Below, in pieces: positions 7,195 to 9,747 of a stretch of 9,747 bases of DNA; the first letter of the stretch is position 1; every line of letters starts with the position of its first letter. The stretch is from Alistipes sp. (GTDB lineage: Bacteria; Bacteroidota; Bacteroidia; Bacteroidales; Rikenellaceae), in contig JAFOZN010000043.1 in assembly GCA_017391185.1 (NCBI GenBank), forward strand, positions 1 through 9,747. The letters run 5' to 3'. The notes under the pieces were generated by a model that was not told the DNA's origin, did not search any database, and saw only the letters and a list, made by a program, of their open reading frames with translations. Both the position numbers and the translations under genes were made by a program.

Positions 7195-9405
7195 ATGGAT
7201 CTTAAGTTAAGATATGAGTCCCTGTGGCGATACTCACAGGAGACATTCTCTCAGACCACATGTGATTTGGTCGAGAAGGCATTGAGTTTTGCCGCAGAGC
7301 GTATGGAGGGTTACTTGCGTTACGATGGCTCGCCCATGCTCGATCATGATGTTGCCGTTGCCGAGATTGTGGCACGCGAGATTGGCCTTGGACGTAACTC
7401 TACGGTTGCGGCCATCTTGCATGATGTCTTGCGTATAGCCAATGCCGAGCACCCTGAGAGAGTGGAGGCTCTCTCGCGTGAGATTCATAAGGAGTTTGGC
7501 GATCAGGTGTTGGGTATCATTGTGGGATTGTGTAAAATCTCCAACATCAAGCTCAAGATCTCCAAGGAGCAGGCCGATAACTTCCGCGATATGATCGTTA
7601 GCTACTCTGAAGATCCGCGAGTGATTCTCATCAAGTTGGCCGATAGATTGGAGGTTATGCGTAATCTTAGTATCTTCCCGCCTGAGAAGCGTAAGAAGAA
7701 GAGCTGGGAGTCGATGAATCTCTATGCTCAGATTGCTCATAAGTTGGGTTTGTATAATCTCAAGAGTGAGTTGGAGGATTTGGCTCTGAAATATCTTGAG
7801 CCTAAGGATTATGAATATATCACACGCCGTTTGGAGGAGACCGAGAGCGAGCGTCAGACCTTCATCGCACGCTTCATAGCTCCTATTCTGGAGAAGGTCG
7901 ATCAGCAGGGTATAAAGTACCATGTCAAGAGCCGTACCAAGTCCATCTACTCGATCTGGAACAAGATGCGTAAGCAGAATGTCGATTTCGATGGTGTCTA
8001 TGATATCTTCGCTCTGCGCATCATCATTGATTGTGAGCCTGAGCGCGAGAAGCAATACTGCTGGACCATCTACTCCATCGTCAGCGACTTCTATACCCCC
8101 AACCCCAAGCGTATGCGTGATTGGATCACCATCCCCAAGAAGAATGGTTACGAGTCATTGCATACCACTGTCTCGGCAGGCGAAGGCCGCTGGGTAGAGA
8201 TTCAGATCCGTACCGAGCGTATGGATGCCGTTGCTGAGCGCGGTATCGCAGCCCATTGGCGTTATAAGGGTGTGCAGCAGGGAGGCCAGACCTCGGAGCA
8301 GTGGCTCAGCCGTCTGAGGGAGGCTTTGGAGGAGACCACACACTCGCTCACTCAGCGTTTTGATGCAACACCTGCTTCGGGCGAGATATTTGTGTTTACG
8401 CCCAACGGCGATATTCGCAAATTGCCCGAAGGTGCTACCGTGTTGGATTTTGCCTTCGATATTCACACCTCACTCGGCTCGACATGTACGGGCGGTAAGG
8501 TGAACAACCGTGCTGTGCCTATCCGCGAGGTGTTGCGCAATGGTGATATTGTCGAGGTGATGACTCAGAAGAATCAGACTCCGAAGGCCGATTGGCTTTC
8601 GTTCTGCGTCACCTCTAAGGCGCGAGGTCGCATCAAATCTTTCATCCGCGAGGAGCAGCTCAAACACGCCCGCATAGGCCGTGAGGAGTTGGAGCGCAAG
8701 CTCAAGAATTGGAAGATTCAACTACCGATAGATGAGGTCGTGGCATATCTGTGTCGCTACTTCAAGGTGCGTACAGGTCGTGAGATGCACTCGATGATTG
8801 CCGAGCAGAAGGTCGAGATGTCGCAGATCAAGGATATCCTCCAGAGCTGGATTTCGGGCGAGGCTGATGCCGAGCGTAGAGCTGCCGCTGCCGAGGCTGA
8901 GCGTAAGAAGGAGGAGGGCAAGATGCTCAATGCTACCCCTTCGCGAAGCTCCGATGCGTTGGTTATTGATGAGAAGATTAATAATATAGAGTATAAGTTG
9001 GCCAAGTGTTGCAACCCTATCAAGGGCGATGATATCTTTGGCTTTGTCACCATCTCTTCGGGTATCACGATCCACCGTTCGGATTGCCCCAATGCGGCGC
9101 GTCTGAAGGAGAACTACCCATACCGCGTGATGGAGGCTCGTTGGCGTAGCAATGCCGATGGCTCGTTCCGCGCCACTATCAATATCGTAGCGCAGGATGT
9201 GGCGGGCATTGCCAACCATATCACCGAGGTCATCACCAAAGAGCTCAAACTCAATATGCGCACCTTCAACTTCTCTTCGCGAGGCGATGGTACGGCCGTA
9301 GGCTCTGTGAGTGTCGAGGTGCCAAGTGCTGCGGTGGTCGATATGCTCATTCACTCTATAATGCGTGTAAAGGGTGTGCAGCGAGCTTATCGAGTCAATA
9401 ATTAA
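7195..9405 (+). CDS. RelA/SpoT homologue, (p)ppGpp synthetase (RSH)
   Basis: The 736-residue protein has full long-RSH architecture. The HD hydrolase-type domain (about 25-160) keeps the metal ligands (His51, His76-Asp77, Asp150). However, the usual HDxxED is HDVLRI, and the usual ADRLHNMRTL is ADRLEVMRNL, so residues needed for hydrolysis in other RSHs are changed. The synthetase domain (about 240-355) is intact, with VKSRTKS, YDIFALRIII (Asp270), IPKKNGYESLHT (313-324) and VEIQIRT (Glu335). RMRD at 306-309 is the RxKD-like, bifunctional-type form rather than ExDD of RelA. Next come TGS (about 397-458, with His424), a helical region with an Ala/Glu-rich linker (about 555-580), a CC/zinc-finger-like domain (KCCNPIKGDD, then H627 and C631) and a C-terminal ACT domain (about 655-736). 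It makes the alarmone (p)ppGpp from GTP/GDP and ATP at starved ribosomes. Likely the RelA-like of two long RSHs in this phylum; relA or spoT naming is left open. Confidence 0.95.
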   Translation: MDLKLRYESLWRYSQETFSQTTCDLVEKALSFAAERMEGYLRYDGSPMLDHDVAVAEIVAREIGLGRNSTVAAILHDVLRIANAEHPERVEALSREIHKEFGDQVLGIIVGLCKISNIKLKISKEQADNFRDMIVSYSEDPRVILIKLADRLEVMRNLSIFPPEKRKKKSWESMNLYAQIAHKLGLYNLKSELEDLALKYLEPKDYEYITRRLEETESERQTFIARFIAPILEKVDQQGIKYHVKSRTKSIYSIWNKMRKQNVDFDGVYDIFALRIIIDCEPEREKQYCWTIYSIVSDFYTPNPKRMRDWITIPKKNGYESLHTTVSAGEGRWVEIQIRTERMDAVAERGIAAHWRYKGVQQGGQTSEQWLSRLREALEETTHSLTQRFDATPASGEIFVFTPNGDIRKLPEGATVLDFAFDIHTSLGSTCTGGKVNNRAVPIREVLRNGDIVEVMTQKNQTPKADWLSFCVTSKARGRIKSFIREEQLKHARIGREELERKLKNWKIQLPIDEVVAYLCRYFKVRTGREMHSMIAEQKVEMSQIKDILQSWISGEADAERRAAAAEAERKKEEGKMLNATPSRSSDALVIDEKINNIEYKLAKCCNPIKGDDIFGFVTISSGITIHRSDCPNAARLKENYPYRVMEARWRSNADGSFRATINIVAQDVAGIANHITEVITKELKLNMRTFNFSSRGDGTAVGSVSVEVPSAAVVDMLIHSIMRVKGVQRAYRVNN

Positions 9406-9414
9406 TAAGTAGTC

Positions 9415-9517
9415 TAACAAGGTGATTTTGTCGTTACGCTTGAACTCGAAATCCTCACATACGTTTGAGTATGCTGCGGTTTCGAGCTCATCGCAAGCCT
9501 AAAAATCCCTCTTGTTA
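9415..9517. repeat. Long imperfect inverted repeat / hairpin downstream of the RSH gene
   Basis: The arms pair in successive blocks separated by small bulges: TAACAAG (9415-9421) with CTTGTTA (9511-9517), GATTTT (9424-9429) with AAAATC (9502-9507), GCTTG (9438-9442) with CAAGC (9494-9498), CTCGAAA (9445-9451) with TTTCGAG (9480-9486), and CATAC (9458-9462) with GTATG (9469-9473), leaving a six-base apical loop. That is about 30 pairs in blocks of five or more. It starts 10 bases after the RSH stop. There is no downstream T run, so a plain intrinsic terminator is unlikely. It may be a REP/MITE-like dispersed element or an RNA structure protecting the 3' end. It contains no ORF. Confidence 0.7.
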
Positions 9518-9556
9518 TACAACTTATATACGCTCAAGAAGGCAATGACGTAAAAA

Positions 9557-9564
9557 TAATTTTG
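9557..9564 (+). promoter_or_regulatory. Putative -7 promoter element for the YihY-like gene
   Basis: TAATTTTG matches the Bacteroidetes TAnnTTTG consensus and ends 49 bases before the ATG at 9614. No TTTG or TTG is found 19-21 bases upstream, so the -33 element is weak. Transcription would begin close to the GC-rich palindrome at 9569-9578. Confidence 0.4.
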
Positions 9565-9568
9565 AATT

Positions 9569-9578
9569 CCCCGCGGGG
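9569..9578. repeat. GC-rich palindrome CCCCGCGGGG
   Basis: A perfect 10-base palindrome sits in an otherwise A/T-rich leader, directly after the putative -7 element and 35 bases before the next start. It could be an operator for a dimeric regulator or part of the 5' end of the transcript. Such a short palindrome may also be chance. Confidence 0.35.
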
Positions 9579-9613
9579 CATAGACCAAATAAAAAAGAGC
9601 TAAAAGATAACCT

Positions 9614-9747
9614 ATGAGAATTTCAGATCTTGTAACCTTCCTTACCGAAGGTATTTTCCGCCTGAGGCCTGAGCAGATTCATAATCCGTTTCTGCGTTGG
9701 GCGGCACGTCAATACAAACTGCTCTTCTATACCGTGCAGGGACTCTC
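9614..9747 (+). CDS. Probable YihY/virulence factor BrkB family membrane protein (5' part)
   Basis: Only the first 44 codons are present: it starts MRISDLVTFLTEGIFRL and continues to LLFYTVQGLS at the window edge. The short amphipathic start with an FxxxGIFRL block, a polar stretch, then an aromatic/basic LRWAARQYKLLFYTVQG segment resembles the N-terminus of YihY/BrkB (formerly mis-named ribonuclease BN) proteins, which are multi-pass inner-membrane proteins of unclear function. The membrane segments lie outside the window, so this rests on a short match. The ATG at 9614 is the only good start and has no Shine-Dalgarno sequence. Confidence 0.6.
   Translation, partial: MRISDLVTFLTEGIFRLRPEQIHNPFLRWAARQYKLLFYTVQGL

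Noticed and set aside
7234..8055. Long open frame on the - strand (273 codons) opposite the RSH gene
   Set aside because: The + strand encodes conserved HD and synthetase motifs here; the antisense translation is low-complexity Leu/Ile/Thr and resembles no family.
8722..9420. Antisense open frame of 232 codons opposite the end of the RSH gene
   Set aside because: It lies opposite the zinc-finger-like and ACT domains of RSH, with no own motif or start signal.
1..9747. Mobile elements, CRISPR arrays, tRNA/rRNA genes or a defence system
   Set aside because: I looked for transposase or integrase motifs, regularly spaced repeats, tRNA-like folds and clusters of unknown genes and found none. Gene content is housekeeping and codon use looks uniform.

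Overview
The window looks like ordinary chromosomal DNA from a member of the Bacteroidota, most likely the order Bacteroidales and possibly an Alistipes/Rikenellaceae-like gut organism. Several things point that way. The gene families are typical of the phylum: a PorT-like outer-membrane barrel protein, a DUF4296-type lipoprotein, and an rbfA / FtsX-like permease pair. Two gene starts are preceded by TAnnTTTG-type -7 promoter elements. Almost no gene has a Shine-Dalgarno sequence. The species assignment is an inference from gene content only.

All recognisable genes lie on the + strand. Region by region: (1) bases 1-149 are the Gly-rich end of an upstream gene. (2) 188-1048 encodes a PorT-type outer-membrane beta-barrel protein. 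(3) 1093-4742 is a tightly packed run of rbfA (ribosome maturation), a LolC/LolE/FtsX-type permease, a DUF4296-like lipoprotein and a metal-dependent amidohydrolase. (4) 4791-6263 is xseA-xseB, both subunits of exonuclease VII, with a -7-like promoter element just upstream. (5) After a 144-base gap, 6408-9405 holds a methyltransferase with a CxxC/CxxC zinc-knuckle-like N-terminus, immediately followed by a long RelA/SpoT homologue (RSH). The RSH has one of the few textbook Shine-Dalgarno sequences here, and it overlaps the methyltransferase stop codon. (6) 9406-9613 is the largest gene-free stretch. It holds a roughly 100-nt imperfect hairpin, a -7-like promoter element and a GC-rich palindrome. 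(7) 9614-9747 is the start of a probable YihY/BrkB-family membrane protein that runs off the window.

Functionally this is mostly housekeeping: envelope biogenesis (PorT-like protein, permease, lipoprotein), ribosome assembly (RbfA), DNA repair (exonuclease VII) and stringent-response signalling (RSH). I see no insertion sequence, phage, CRISPR array, tRNA, rRNA or defence system. The points most worth a second look are the RSH protein, whose hydrolase domain keeps its metal ligands but has lost other catalytic residues, and the long intergenic hairpin at 9415-9517, which could be a member of a dispersed repeat family.
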